Assembly (NCBI GenBank): GCA_019638385.1
Contig: JAHBTW010000003.1
Span: forward strand, 248,001 to 312,000
From: Saprospiraceae bacterium
GTDB taxonomy: Bacteria; Bacteroidota; Bacteroidia; Chitinophagales; Saprospiraceae
Direction of reading: 5' to 3'
Length of the DNA stretch: 64,000 bases
Each line of letters begins with the position of its first letter. Position 1 is the first letter of the stretch. Below are positions 48,818 to 57,668 of the stretch, piece by piece. The notes beneath the pieces were generated by a model. That model made no database searches. It was given only the letters and a program-made list of their open reading frames with translations, and was not told the origin of the DNA. Made by a program: the position numbers and the translations under genes.

Positions 48818-49465
48818 ATGAAGTATTATTTATCGCTTTTGTTGCTCTGTGTGTTGCAATGCTCCTTTGCTCAAGTTCGATTTGGGTTGAAATTAGGCGC
48901 CGGCACGACGGCCGTACCCGATCAGGAATTGGAAATATTTGATAACGGCGGGTTGAGCCGCTACGGACTGACTCTGGCGCAGGCAGAGTACAGCATTCAT
49001 GGCGGGGTCATCATTCAGGCCGCTATCGGCAAAACCTTCTTCCTGCAACCGGAAGTGCTTTTTCAAACCAACAAAGTGGATTATCGCATCGAAGATTTTT
49101 CCGCACCTGGCAGTCCGGCTCAGGTGCTCGGCGAGAAATACCAATATGTGAACATTCCTTTTCTGCTGGGCTTCAGAGCCGGTCCGTTGCGCTTGTACGG
49201 CGGTCCGCAAGGCCACATCTACCTGAGCAGCCGATCCGATTTTTCTGCTCTGGAGGGCTACCGACAGGATTTTAAAGACATGACGTACAGTTGGTTGGCC
49301 GGCGCAGGATTGGATGTTTGGAAAACCCTCCAACTCGATGTGCGCTACGAAGGCAACTTCTCCACCTGGGGCGAGCACTTCAACTTCTTTGGGAATCCCG
49401 CTCCTTTTGAGCAGCGCCCCGCTCGCATACTCGCTTCGGTAGGCATTCTTTTTGGGAAGAAATAA
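48818..49465 (+). CDS. PorT-family outer-membrane beta-barrel protein
   Basis: 215 residues. Signal peptide MKYYLSLLLLCVLQCSFAQ, then FGLKLGAGTT and repeated barrel strands with the family features FFLQPEVLFQTNKVDYRI, YQYVNIPFLLGFRAGPLRLYGGPQGHIYLS and LQLDVRYEGNFSTWG; the end is ASVGILFGKK. Matches the 'outer membrane protein beta-barrel / PorT family' domain, an eight-stranded barrel. Despite the name most members are not shown to act in T9SS. Lies behind a hairpin that may separate it from the hydrolase gene. Confidence 0.85.
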   Translation: MKYYLSLLLLCVLQCSFAQVRFGLKLGAGTTAVPDQELEIFDNGGLSRYGLTLAQAEYSIHGGVIIQAAIGKTFFLQPEVLFQTNKVDYRIEDFSAPGSPAQVLGEKYQYVNIPFLLGFRAGPLRLYGGPQGHIYLSSRSDFSALEGYRQDFKDMTYSWLAGAGLDVWKTLQLDVRYEGNFSTWGEHFNFFGNPAPFEQRPARILASVGILFGKK

Positions 49466-49502
49466 ACCCCATCCTGCGCCCTACTACAACTGTAAGTTTT
49501 TA

Positions 49503-51140
49503 CTACTGAATGACCACTTTTTCTATCCCCCGATAATGCCTTCCGGTGAGCTGTAAAACATACATCCCGCCGGGTAGATGCGACACATCCAATTCGTTGA
49601 TGCCGGATATCATAGAAACCCTGCGCTGCAACACCTGCCTGCCCTGCATATCGCTCAGTTGGATCGCTATGACCTCTTCTGTGGCTGCACCTGAAAAATC
49701 GAAATACAGCTTACCGGTTGAGGCCGGATTGGGGAAGACTTTGAGCCGGGCGGGCGCTTCTTCCTGTGTTGATGATATGGGGTTGTTCAACCTGACTTTG
49801 TATATCATCATATTGGACTCCGCCCCCTTTTTGTAGAAACCGGTAAAGAATATACCTAACGAGTCGGTCGTGCTGATTTGGTAAATACGGCCGATAAAAG
49901 GCAGATGCGCCCATGTCGTAAACATCCCATTTGTGCCGAATGAGGTGTCCCACACACCGGAGTGGCTAACGCGAATGAGGCCGAAAGAAACATGAATGAC
50001 CTCGTCAGGGATATCAAGAAAACCCAAATAATAGTACCCGTTAAAAGATAAAATGTCAAAAGACCCCGCAGGATCTGTTGCACCGAACAGGTCCTGCACA
50101 AACCGGCCATTGTTAGCAAAAGTGGAATCAAGACTTCCATCCGGCATCAATCTGCCCATGTATGTGGTTAGAGGGAAAGTAAGCCCTCCTCCTATCAGCC
50201 CCGCCACTACAATTTTATCGTCATCTTCAATAAGTAAAGTGGTTGCTCTTCCTTTGGTACTCGGCAGAACCGTCATACCGGTGCCGGCAAAAGTCGTATC
50301 TCTCACTCCATTGGGTAGATAGCGAAAAATTCGAATGTTATGCGTACACTGAGGATCGTCGTTCAATACCCCTGGATAAGGGTGATAAGAGGCTCCGCTT
50401 ATCACAATACGTCCGCCACTATCTACAACTATTTTGCTCAAAAGAGAAGCGTTGCAGCCTTGCTCCAACCTTTGAAAAACAAATCCATCCGTTCCAAAAC
50501 TCGTATCAACTTGCCCATCAGGCATCAGGCACCCGACAAAAACGAGGGTTGAATCCGGGAAAGATCCATAGTAAGCATTCCCGGCAATCAGTATTTTGCC
50601 GTTCGCCAAGGGAATGATTCCGGTAATCATCTCATTGTCAGAAGACAAATTAATGGTAAGATGCCCCCCGTTACCAAATCCGGGATCGAGTTGTCCATTC
50701 GTATCTACTCGCGCAATGAGGTTCACATACCCGCTTTGCCCGGCTATTCTGGCAGCGCCCCCTGCCACGATGCGGTCATTTCCGTACAAGGCGCCCGTCA
50801 GGCAACTGTCGCTTAGATAGCCCAGGTCAATTCTCATATTCCCGTTCGGCCCGGCCCCGGTGTCGTAGTGTCCATTCGGTAAAAGCCGGACGAAGGCCAG
50901 GTCGGCGCCGTCGCTGCTACGGGTATGGCCTACCAAAATGATTTTACCGTTATCTAAGTGCAAAGCCGTAAAGGCGTGGTCATCTCTTCCGTCAAAATCG
51001 CACCCCGTGACGGCCGGTAAATAACTTCCCGGAATTCCCGCGAAGGACTCGGGCATACCAAATGTCGAATCGGGAACCTGAGCCGACAGGCGCATACAGA
51101 TGATGATGGCAGGTAACAGAATAATGGCAACTTTTTTCAT
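49503..51140 (-). CDS. T9SS-secreted protein with delta-60 repeats
   Basis: 545 residues. Signal peptide MKKVAIILLPAIIICMRLSAQ. Residues 20-440 hold about seven delta-60 (TIGR02608-like) repeats, recognisable by G-x-x-D-x-x-F-G-x-x-G-x-x-x and KIL/IVVAG lines: GQLDPGFGNGGHL, GQVDTSFGTDGFV, GVRDTTFAGTGM, GSLDSTFANNGRF, GVWDTSFGTNGMF. They should form a beta-propeller-like structure. A sorting tail ends the protein (LKVFPNPASTGKLYFD ... DVSHLPGGMYVLQL ... EKVVIQ). Probably an extracellular adhesin or scaffold. It lies 63 bp downstream of another T9SS gene on the same strand. Confidence 0.88.
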   Translation of the reverse strand: MKKVAIILLPAIIICMRLSAQVPDSTFGMPESFAGIPGSYLPAVTGCDFDGRDDHAFTALHLDNGKIILVGHTRSSDGADLAFVRLLPNGHYDTGAGPNGNMRIDLGYLSDSCLTGALYGNDRIVAGGAARIAGQSGYVNLIARVDTNGQLDPGFGNGGHLTINLSSDNEMITGIIPLANGKILIAGNAYYGSFPDSTLVFVGCLMPDGQVDTSFGTDGFVFQRLEQGCNASLLSKIVVDSGGRIVISGASYHPYPGVLNDDPQCTHNIRIFRYLPNGVRDTTFAGTGMTVLPSTKGRATTLLIEDDDKIVVAGLIGGGLTFPLTTYMGRLMPDGSLDSTFANNGRFVQDLFGATDPAGSFDILSFNGYYYLGFLDIPDEVIHVSFGLIRVSHSGVWDTSFGTNGMFTTWAHLPFIGRIYQISTTDSLGIFFTGFYKKGAESNMMIYKVRLNNPISSTQEEAPARLKVFPNPASTGKLYFDFSGAATEEVIAIQLSDMQGRQVLQRRVSMISGINELDVSHLPGGMYVLQLTGRHYRGIEKVVIQ

Positions 51141-51203
51141 AGAGAACGGCTTTAAAAGCCGGCAGCGGACGGGTTAATCTGCCGCTGCCGGCGTGATTTA
51201 ATA

Positions 51204-54200
51204 TTATCGGGCCACAACAAATGTTTTGCGGGACACCGGTTTTCCGTCCAGTATTACGTCAATGTAGTACATACCTGCCTCTAGGTTGTTCAAAGGAATG
51301 TGCGTGCTCTGCCCTTGCAGTTCGATATGGCGTAGCAACATTCCCTGCGTGTTGAAGAATCGGGCTGTTCCGCCTTCGAATAACTGCCCGGTTTGAATGG
51401 TGAGGAAATCGCCCGCCGGGTTAGGGAATACGATTACTTCATCCGGCGCCGGTTGCTCAGCCGGATGGAGAATCCTTAACTCTTCCTCTTCCTCATCGCA
51501 GTTGATGTCCTGAATGTAGGAATCTTGTGGGTCAAAAAAGGACCGGGCCAGTAGTACGGCGTAGCCTCCCGAATACCGGCATTTATCGGCTATTTCCTTC
51601 ATGCGGTCAGTCTGTGTACTCGTCAGTTGGCCACCTGCCAAATGAGCCGACAACATCGTTTTAATGACATCCTTCATATCTGTCTCATATACTTCCGTGC
51701 AAACTATAGTATCCACAACGGCAATCAAATCATTGACCTGCTGGTCTATAAGTCCGTTCAGATGCTGAATCGTTGCGTTTAATGAGTCCGATAATGCAAC
51801 TATAGCCGAATCTGTCTCTGCCATTTGTTGGTGCAATACTGTGTTGTCCTGCCAGTCCTCAGAAAGGGCCTCATCTAAAGCGAAACGTTGTGCAATAGCG
51901 ACGTTGATCGAATCGGCGTAACTATCCACGACATGCTTTAAAGGATGAGCCGGTTCCCAGCGATTTAAAGCTGCCTGATAGGCTCTGTTCAGGCTGCTGT
52001 ATGTTTCGTCGTATGTACTTTGGTAGTAAGCCTCATTTCCGGAATCGTGCAATTCAGGATTGCGGTTCAAGCGGTCTGAAAACAACCATTGGGCTTCCCA
52101 TGTCAAGGCAGGATAGTTAAGCGGCGGCTGAAAAGTTTCATCCAATATCTTTGTATCTGTATCGGCCAAAAATAAATCACGCCCTGGAGCAGGGTAAGAA
52201 ATATAACAAGCCGTTAAGTTTTCATCTGCTTCCGGCCCGGTTGTTGAGGGCAAGAACCAAGTGCCGTTATCATCTACTGTATTAATTTTACGAGGAGAAG
52301 GCCAAAAAACCGAATTTGAATTGCTGCTATTGATTTCAAAGATAGATGCCTGTGCCGATTGAAGGTTAAGAGCAAATGCTTCAATAGGGCTGTCGGTACC
52401 GTGCCAACGGTTCTCCTTATCGCTTTGGAGGCCGGTTTGATTCATAGGGACATTCGGGAGAAGTGGATGTCCAACTGAAAGTCCTCTCTCGTGGTAAAAA
52501 AAATCGTTTTTACGAAGATCGGCATTGTCACAGTTCCCTATGAATAAGATGCCGGTGTTTAAATTATCGGTTGAATTACAGTTGAGGATGGTGTTTACGG
52601 AATGCCTAATATCAATTCCGGCTGCAAAAATATAATTAGTTCCAGCTCCGTGAATCTTGTTGTAGAGTACCCTCAATCCGTTAGTGGGACTAAACCAGGT
52701 TTTGATCCCATAGAACGAATTAAGGTTACTTTCCACCTCCTGCTCTGTTATAGTGTTTTGTTCAATTGTTAAATAAGCTGTTTTTGAAATAGAAATCCCG
52801 GTGAATGACGCTCCTGATAAAATGGATCTTGACCTAATTTTGTTGTTAAAAATGTGACCGTGGTGGCGTAAAGCAATCTCCGGATCGGCAGTGAGGGCAT
52901 TGATAACGATACCAAACCGTTGGTTGGGGTCGAAAAACTGATCATTGTCAAAAAATTGGTTGTTCTCAATATTGATCGCAATCGGTTTGTAAAAGCTAAT
53001 CTGGATGCCAAGTGCTCGAAAATAATCAACTTTATTGTTTCGGATATCGCAAGAGATTGGATTTTGTGGAATATTATCCATTGATGCCCAAATAAATCCT
53101 ACTGCTTTGTAGGATGTAACATCTGTTACGGTCAGATTAGTGCCAAGCGTCCGGATGTCAAGATAGCAATTTGTAAAGGTATTTGGAGGAGATGAAGGGT
53201 TCACCTGATTTAAACCAATGACAGTAGTCTGAAAAACGGAAGTCAAATTGTTTTTGGCATAGATACCTCTTGATTCAATGAAATCTTGAGAAGCATTTAG
53301 AGGATTTTGATAACCAAAATTAACAAAAGCCGAATTTTTCACTGTCACATTTGACTGAATACTTCGAACCCCGGAGGTAACTATATTTGATTCATTATGT
53401 TGGCCGAAGTCTTGGAATGTGTTCAAGGAAGCTCCCTCGATTTCAGTAGTATGGCCTATTGTAAGCGAAGCGACACGCTCTATCCAAATCCCTGAATAAG
53501 GGTACTGGGTAGTTGAAGTTGGAGCATCAGAACTAAGTCCGGCATCAATTGAAGCCGGAACGATCGGCTCCAAAAGTTGGTCATTTCCCCAAAAAGTATT
53601 GCCGGATATACCATTGTCGCTTGCTAAAAAAATAGAGAGGAAAAAGCCGAATCTATGGCCGAGGATACCGCAGACATTTTTTCTGAAAATATTCTTTGTT
53701 GCCTCTATCCTCGCAAAATTTCGCAAAATGATAGCGGATCGGGCATCTTCAAAGGTGCTATTTTCGGCAATGATGGTAGCGCCTTGTAGCACTTCTACAC
53801 CGGCCCAGAGTTTTGTGCATCCATGCAGATAACTGCCGGAAAGCATTAGTTGCCTGAAATTGAAGGCTTTAAAGGCACTGTTGTTATCTACAAAAATAAT
53901 TTCCGAGCCGGGAGCAAACGTATAATCCTCTGTAAAAGTCACCATGCCTTTCACTATGAGGTACTGCGGAGTATTTTGTGCTTGTGTAGGCGTGAGCAAC
54001 TGGGCGCCGTAAAGCATCGGCGAGTCATAATCCCCGTTAATACACTGATAATTCGCCGAGGGATTTTTCAGACAAGCTATATCCACAACTTCGCCGCCGC
54101 AATTAATTTGTGCAGCGCTTTTTGTTGTGGATAAAAAAAAGAAAGCAATAACAATTAGCAATAAAATGTGAACTTGGGATTGAAACTGCTTTAGGTTAAC

Positions 54201-54209
54201 GGGTTGCAT
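51204..54209 (-). CDS. T9SS-secreted right-handed beta-helix protein
   Basis: 1001 residues from the ATG at 54209, which gives MQPVNLKQFQSQVHILLLIVIAFFFLSTTKSAAQ as signal; an upstream frame to 54308 is rejected. Residues 100-620 look like a parallel beta-helix with many short strand repeats (NSTFEDARSAIILRNFARIEATKNIFRKN, NKVDYFRALGIQI, ENNQFFDNDQFFD), as in pectate-lyase-like and right-handed beta-helix proteins. Residues 740-900 are helical with Asp/Ser-rich stretches (AETDSAIVALSDSLNATIQHL). The tail is a type A sorting domain (VIVFPNPAGDFLTIQTGQ ... NNLEAGMYYIDVIL ... TFVVAR). No catalytic residues can be named. Base use is more AT-rich in the first half than the flanks. Confidence 0.85.
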   Translation of the reverse strand: MQPVNLKQFQSQVHILLLIVIAFFFLSTTKSAAQINCGGEVVDIACLKNPSANYQCINGDYDSPMLYGAQLLTPTQAQNTPQYLIVKGMVTFTEDYTFAPGSEIIFVDNNSAFKAFNFRQLMLSGSYLHGCTKLWAGVEVLQGATIIAENSTFEDARSAIILRNFARIEATKNIFRKNVCGILGHRFGFFLSIFLASDNGISGNTFWGNDQLLEPIVPASIDAGLSSDAPTSTTQYPYSGIWIERVASLTIGHTTEIEGASLNTFQDFGQHNESNIVTSGVRSIQSNVTVKNSAFVNFGYQNPLNASQDFIESRGIYAKNNLTSVFQTTVIGLNQVNPSSPPNTFTNCYLDIRTLGTNLTVTDVTSYKAVGFIWASMDNIPQNPISCDIRNNKVDYFRALGIQISFYKPIAINIENNQFFDNDQFFDPNQRFGIVINALTADPEIALRHHGHIFNNKIRSRSILSGASFTGISISKTAYLTIEQNTITEQEVESNLNSFYGIKTWFSPTNGLRVLYNKIHGAGTNYIFAAGIDIRHSVNTILNCNSTDNLNTGILFIGNCDNADLRKNDFFYHERGLSVGHPLLPNVPMNQTGLQSDKENRWHGTDSPIEAFALNLQSAQASIFEINSSNSNSVFWPSPRKINTVDDNGTWFLPSTTGPEADENLTACYISYPAPGRDLFLADTDTKILDETFQPPLNYPALTWEAQWLFSDRLNRNPELHDSGNEAYYQSTYDETYSSLNRAYQAALNRWEPAHPLKHVVDSYADSINVAIAQRFALDEALSEDWQDNTVLHQQMAETDSAIVALSDSLNATIQHLNGLIDQQVNDLIAVVDTIVCTEVYETDMKDVIKTMLSAHLAGGQLTSTQTDRMKEIADKCRYSGGYAVLLARSFFDPQDSYIQDINCDEEEEELRILHPAEQPAPDEVIVFPNPAGDFLTIQTGQLFEGGTARFFNTQGMLLRHIELQGQSTHIPLNNLEAGMYYIDVILDGKPVSRKTFVVAR

Positions 54210-54682
54210 AATCAGGAAATTTAACTGATTGCCTACTCTAAACGATTTTCGACGGTCTCGCTCTGAATTTGATGAGTGGTTTCGAGTTTTTCCACTGATA
54301 GAAATCAATCGTTCTTAAGCAAACCCAGTTGCTTGTAGTGTTTGCTGAAAAGCAGCTGTTTGAAAGGGCCTGTTGCTTTATTTTGATTGATGTGATACAT
54401 TCTTGAGTAAGGTCGGCGATAATGCCGGAAAAGTTGGGCGCGAATTGAGAAGAAAAAGAATATTGGGAGCTTCGTTATTTAAATTACACTTGACGGGAGG
54501 AGGTGAAATTTCGTTTCGCATTTGGATTGAATTAAATTAATAGGGTTAAATGACGTTTGCAAAATTATAGCGAAAATGATAAAAAGTCAAGTCCTTAATA
54601 TGAAGTTTAACACACTAATGATGATGTGCAAGAAAAATTAGCCGTACTTTGGCCTTCTCCTAACCTAAAAATTACACCTGCT
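54210..54682. other. 473-bp intergenic region with a distant promoter
   Basis: No convincing gene. It holds a well-formed promoter for the beta-helix gene (54560-54590), which implies a leader of about 340 bases, and a 31-codon reverse-strand frame (54305-54400, MYHINQNKATG...) of unknown meaning. Confidence 0.5.
54560..54590 (-). promoter_or_regulatory. Promoter for the beta-helix protein gene
   Basis: On the reverse strand TTG (54590-54588), 20 bases, TAATTTTG (54567-54560): both halves of the Bacteroidota consensus. Confidence 0.55.
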
Positions 54683-56164
54683 ATGACTTTCGACGAATAC
54701 CGCCGATACGACGCGCTCGGCTTGGCCGAACTGGTGCGCAAAGGCGAAGTAACGGCTTCCGAATTGATGGACATCGCCATCGCCCGCACGGAAGAAGTGA
54801 ACCCCCGGCTTAATGCCGTCATCCACAAAATGTACGAAGAAGGCCGATCATTGGCTGCCAAAGCCGACAAAGAAACGCCTTTTGCCGGCTTGCCTTTTTT
54901 GGTGAAAGATTTGGGGTTGGATATAAAAGGCTTCCCCATCCGCACGGGCAGCAAAGGCTATGAGGGCTATATGCCGCCCGAAGACAGCGTGCTGGTGCGG
55001 CGCTACCGCGACATCGGATTGGCTTATTTTGGCAAAACCAATACCCCTGAGTTCGGGCTGACGCCCTACACCGAACCGCATCACTTCGGCCCCACGCGCA
55101 ACCCCTGGAATCCGGAGCGCAGTGCGGGCGGTTCCAGCGGCGGCTCCGGAGCGGCCGTGGCAGCCGGCATCACGCCCATTGCCACGGCAAGCGACGGCGG
55201 CGGTTCCATTCGCATCCCCGCCTCCTGCAACGGGCTGTTCGGCATCAAGCCCAGCCGGGGAAGGCTCAGTTTCGGCAATGCGCTCGGCGAAATGTGGAGC
55301 GGCGCCGTGTCAGAAGGCTGTGTGAGCCGATCGGTGCGCGACAGCGCCGCTTTTTTGGATGCACTCAGCGCCCCCACTCCCGGCGATCCATATATTATAC
55401 AACGACCGGAACGACCTTACCTCGAAGAAGTGGAGCGCGAACCGCAGCCCTTGCGCATCGCATTTTCCACGAGCCATACGCTGGGGCAATCTATGGACCC
55501 CGAATGTGTCAAAGCCGTGGAAGAGGCCGCTACTTTGCTCACAGCGCTCGGCCACAAGGTGGAAGAACGGCCCTTGCCTTACCACAAAGAGGACCTCAAG
55601 GAGGTATTTGTAATGATGGTAATTGGAGAGGTGGCCGCCGATCTGGAGAAGATGAGCCGGTATTTGGGCCGCCCGGTTACACGCCGGGATGTGGAACCGA
55701 ATACCTACGCGCTCGGCTTGTTGGGCAAATCGTACTCCGCGAAGGACTATGCGGTGACTCGCCGCCGCTGGAACGACATCTCGCGCCGTGTGGCCTCGTT
55801 TCATGAGGCGTATGATATCATTCTCACGCCCACCGTTTCGATGCCGCCTTTCCCCATCGGTGCTTTGCAGGCCACGCCGGCTGAACAACGGCTCATCGGG
55901 ATGGTAAACATATTGGGCTTGGGGGGGCTGCTCAAGGCAAGTATAGACGAGTTGGCGGAGAAACTTTTCGCTTACATTCCGCACACGCCCTTCGCCAATA
56001 TGACCGGACAACCCTCCATGTCGGTACCGTTGCATTGGACGCCCGACAATCTGCCGGCAGGCGTCATGTTTACGGCGCCGATGGGGCGGGAAGACCTGCT
56101 TTTCCAGTTGGCAGGGCAGTTGGAGCGCTCGCATCCGTGGTTTGATCGGGCGCCTATTTTATAA
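54683..56164 (+). CDS. Amidase (amidase-signature family)
   Basis: 493 residues from the ATG at 54683. The Ser-cisSer-Lys triad is visible: Lys75 in LPFLVKDLG, the cis-Ser in SAGGSSGGSGAAVAAG (147-162) and the nucleophile Ser175 in SDGGGSIRIPASC. The catalytic core resembles fatty-acid-amide- and 6-aminohexanoate-type amidases with the PWNPERSAGGSSGG block; it is not GatA-like in context, as no gatB/gatC is near. It would hydrolyse an amide in the cytoplasm; no signal peptide. A GTG 57 bases upstream in frame is less likely because the family starts with F-x-x-Y-x-x-x-D. Confidence 0.9.
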   Translation: MTFDEYRRYDALGLAELVRKGEVTASELMDIAIARTEEVNPRLNAVIHKMYEEGRSLAAKADKETPFAGLPFLVKDLGLDIKGFPIRTGSKGYEGYMPPEDSVLVRRYRDIGLAYFGKTNTPEFGLTPYTEPHHFGPTRNPWNPERSAGGSSGGSGAAVAAGITPIATASDGGGSIRIPASCNGLFGIKPSRGRLSFGNALGEMWSGAVSEGCVSRSVRDSAAFLDALSAPTPGDPYIIQRPERPYLEEVEREPQPLRIAFSTSHTLGQSMDPECVKAVEEAATLLTALGHKVEERPLPYHKEDLKEVFVMMVIGEVAADLEKMSRYLGRPVTRRDVEPNTYALGLLGKSYSAKDYAVTRRRWNDISRRVASFHEAYDIILTPTVSMPPFPIGALQATPAEQRLIGMVNILGLGGLLKASIDELAEKLFAYIPHTPFANMTGQPSMSVPLHWTPDNLPAGVMFTAPMGREDLLFQLAGQLERSHPWFDRAPIL

Positions 56165-56225
56165 TGAAGGCTTAAAAGATATGGAGTCAGGTTGTGTTTG
56201 GGTACAGCCTCGGCCCCGCCGCAAC

Positions 56226-56258
56226 AAAAAAGCCGGTTGCTTTTTCAAGACAACCGGC
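56226..56258 (-). terminator. Rho-independent terminator of the marR-yceI operon
   Basis: On the reverse strand a perfect 8-bp stem GCCGGTTG / CAACCGGC (loop of 11) runs into six T residues. Confidence 0.85.
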
Positions 56259-56334
56259 AACTACATTTTCTCACTTTATTTTACTGAAAGCTAAGTACTT
56301 TAAGAGTGTAAATTCGAGCCATCACGTACAGAAC

Positions 56335-56355
56335 TCGTAGCTCAAAGCTAGTAGC
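56335..56355. repeat. Three heptamers of the GCTACGA family
   Basis: TCGTAGC, TCAAAGC, TAGTAGC; the first is the reverse complement of the GCTACGA unit at 42698-42704. Lies between the yceI stop and its terminator. Confidence 0.55.
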
Positions 56356-56362
56356 TAAAAAA

Positions 56363-56959
56363 TTACTTGCCTGCCACCAATTTGATTTCCAAGTCGAAAT
56401 CGTCGTAAATGGTTTTGTCGCCGAGGCTGTCGAAGAAGCTGCCCGAACCGAAGCGAACATCGTAATCGGAGCGGTCAACCGTTATTTTGGCTGTAGCCAC
56501 ATATTTGCCGCCTTCTTCTTTCACGTCTGCGTTGAAACGGATAGGCTTCGTGGAAGTCTTGATGGTAAGATCGCCTGTGATTTTGTAAGCGCCCGGCGTG
56601 CCGCGCGATACCACCTGTGTGATTACAAACTTGGCCGTAGGATACTTGGCAGAGCCGAAAAAGTCGTCAGACTTCAGGTGACCGACCAGCTTTTCAGCGC
56701 CGCCGCCCTGCATATCTTCGCAGGTGATGGAGTTCATGTCAATTTCAAAGCTGCCGCCCACGAGGTTGCCGTCTTTGAAGTCCAATTTGCCCTGCTTCAC
56801 GGCAATTTTGCCGTAGTGCGAGCCGGTCACTTTGTAGCCTTTCCAGGAAACAACACTGGCAGCGGCATCTACTTTCATGGAATCCATTACGGGCGAAAAG
56901 GCAAAGCTAAGCGCCGCGCCTGCAACAAGTACCATGGAATAAAGGAAGGATTTTTTCAT
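56363..56959 (-). CDS. YceI-family periplasmic protein
   Basis: 198 residues. Signal peptide MKKSFLYSMVLVAGAALSFA, then the YceI lipocalin-like fold: ASVVSWKGYKVTGSHYGKIAVKQGKLDF, GGSFEIDMNSITCED, HLKSDDFFGSAKYPTAKFVI, ITGDLTIKTSTKPIRFNADV and the closing DRSDYDVRFGSGSFFDSLGDKTIYDDFDLEIKLVA. These proteins bind isoprenoid-type lipids in an extended barrel; their physiological role is poorly known. It lies 109 bp downstream of a MarR gene on the same strand, with a palindromic operator-like site in between, an arrangement often seen for this family in Bacteroidota. Confidence 0.93.
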   Translation of the reverse strand: MKKSFLYSMVLVAGAALSFAFSPVMDSMKVDAAASVVSWKGYKVTGSHYGKIAVKQGKLDFKDGNLVGGSFEIDMNSITCEDMQGGGAEKLVGHLKSDDFFGSAKYPTAKFVITQVVSRGTPGAYKITGDLTIKTSTKPIRFNADVKEEGGKYVATAKITVDRSDYDVRFGSGSFFDSLGDKTIYDDFDLEIKLVAGK

Positions 56960-57036
56960 TTTTGTTTAATTTAAGTTGTGAAAACAATGACAAGCTAAAC
57001 GCTTGTAGAGCGTGCTGGTTGTCCTGATTAATGTAG

Positions 57037-57046
57037 ATACATGTAT
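57037..57046 (-). promoter_or_regulatory. ATACATGTAT palindrome upstream of yceI
   Basis: A perfect 10-bp palindrome within AATGTAGATACATGTATTTT, in the gap between the MarR gene and yceI. It is a candidate MarR operator. The identical 10-mer is in the acyl-CoA dehydrogenase promoter (33036-33045). Confidence 0.45.
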
Positions 57047-57068
57047 TTTAATAAAAACTTAACATTCC

Positions 57069-57521
57069 TTACCCGCGGAGCTTGTCTAAGAGGTCATTGA
57101 GTTGAGCGGCCTCGGCAACGGAAATGCTTTGGACATCGTTGTGGAATCGCTCTTCGATGGCAATGGAGGCGCGCTGGAGCAAGTCCAATCCCTGATGTGT
57201 AATTTTTACATCCACCCGGCGGCGGTCATTGCCGCACTCGGTGCGGACGACCAACCCTTTTTGCAGGAGTTTTTCCACCAAACGGGAAGCGTTCGACATT
57301 TTATCAATCATGCGCTCGGTGAGGAGTTTGATGCCGGCCGGCTGTGGGTGCATCCCGCGCAGAATGCGCAAGATGTTGAATTGTTGCGTCGAAATACCCA
57401 TCGGTTTTAAAATCTTCGAACTGCGATGATTGAGCCAGGCTGCCGTAAAGACGATATTGATGTGTGCTTTCTGGAATTCATTATTGAATTGTTTTTGTTG
57501 TATTTCGTCCTCGATTCTCAT
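57069..57521 (-). CDS. MarR-family transcriptional regulator
   Basis: 150 residues: helical dimerisation regions at both ends and a winged helix in the middle (FNILRILRGMHPQPAGIKLLTERMIDKMSNASRLVEKLLQKGLV, then the wing RTECGNDRRRVDVKITHQGLDLL). The DRRRVDVKIT wing is characteristic. It likely represses its own transcript and yceI; ligand unknown, perhaps a lipid or phenolic. The promoter element TACCTTTG is 26 bp upstream. It is divergent from proC. Confidence 0.93.
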   Translation of the reverse strand: MRIEDEIQQKQFNNEFQKAHINIVFTAAWLNHRSSKILKPMGISTQQFNILRILRGMHPQPAGIKLLTERMIDKMSNASRLVEKLLQKGLVVRTECGNDRRRVDVKITHQGLDLLQRASIAIEERFHNDVQSISVAEAAQLNDLLDKLRG

Positions 57522-57546
57522 ATACCGTTCTGTTTTATTGATCGCG

Positions 57547-57554
57547 CAAAGGTA
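57547..57554 (-). promoter_or_regulatory. -7 element for the marR-yceI operon
   Basis: The reverse strand reads TACCTTTG, an exact consensus match 26 bp before the MarR start. Confidence 0.45.
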
Positions 57555-57619
57555 GCGCTTCCCGCCGGTTCTCTTATACTGAAATGTTTGGGCGAGTTTG
57601 CAGGCAACGAATGGCTGTA

Positions 57620-57651
57620 TTGGCGATTGACATATAAATCCGCTACTTTCG
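57620..57651 (+). promoter_or_regulatory. Promoter for proC and the sensor gene
   Basis: TTG at 57620-57622, 21 bases, TACTTTCG at 57644-57651, one base off TAnnTTTG; 18 bp before the start codon. Confidence 0.4.
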
Positions 57652-57668
57652 CCCTAAAAAAAGACGGT

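Noticed and set aside
57426..57668. Extension of the proC frame into the MarR gene region
   Set aside because: The ATG at 57669 opens exactly with the NAD-binding strand and follows a promoter; the extension has no homology.
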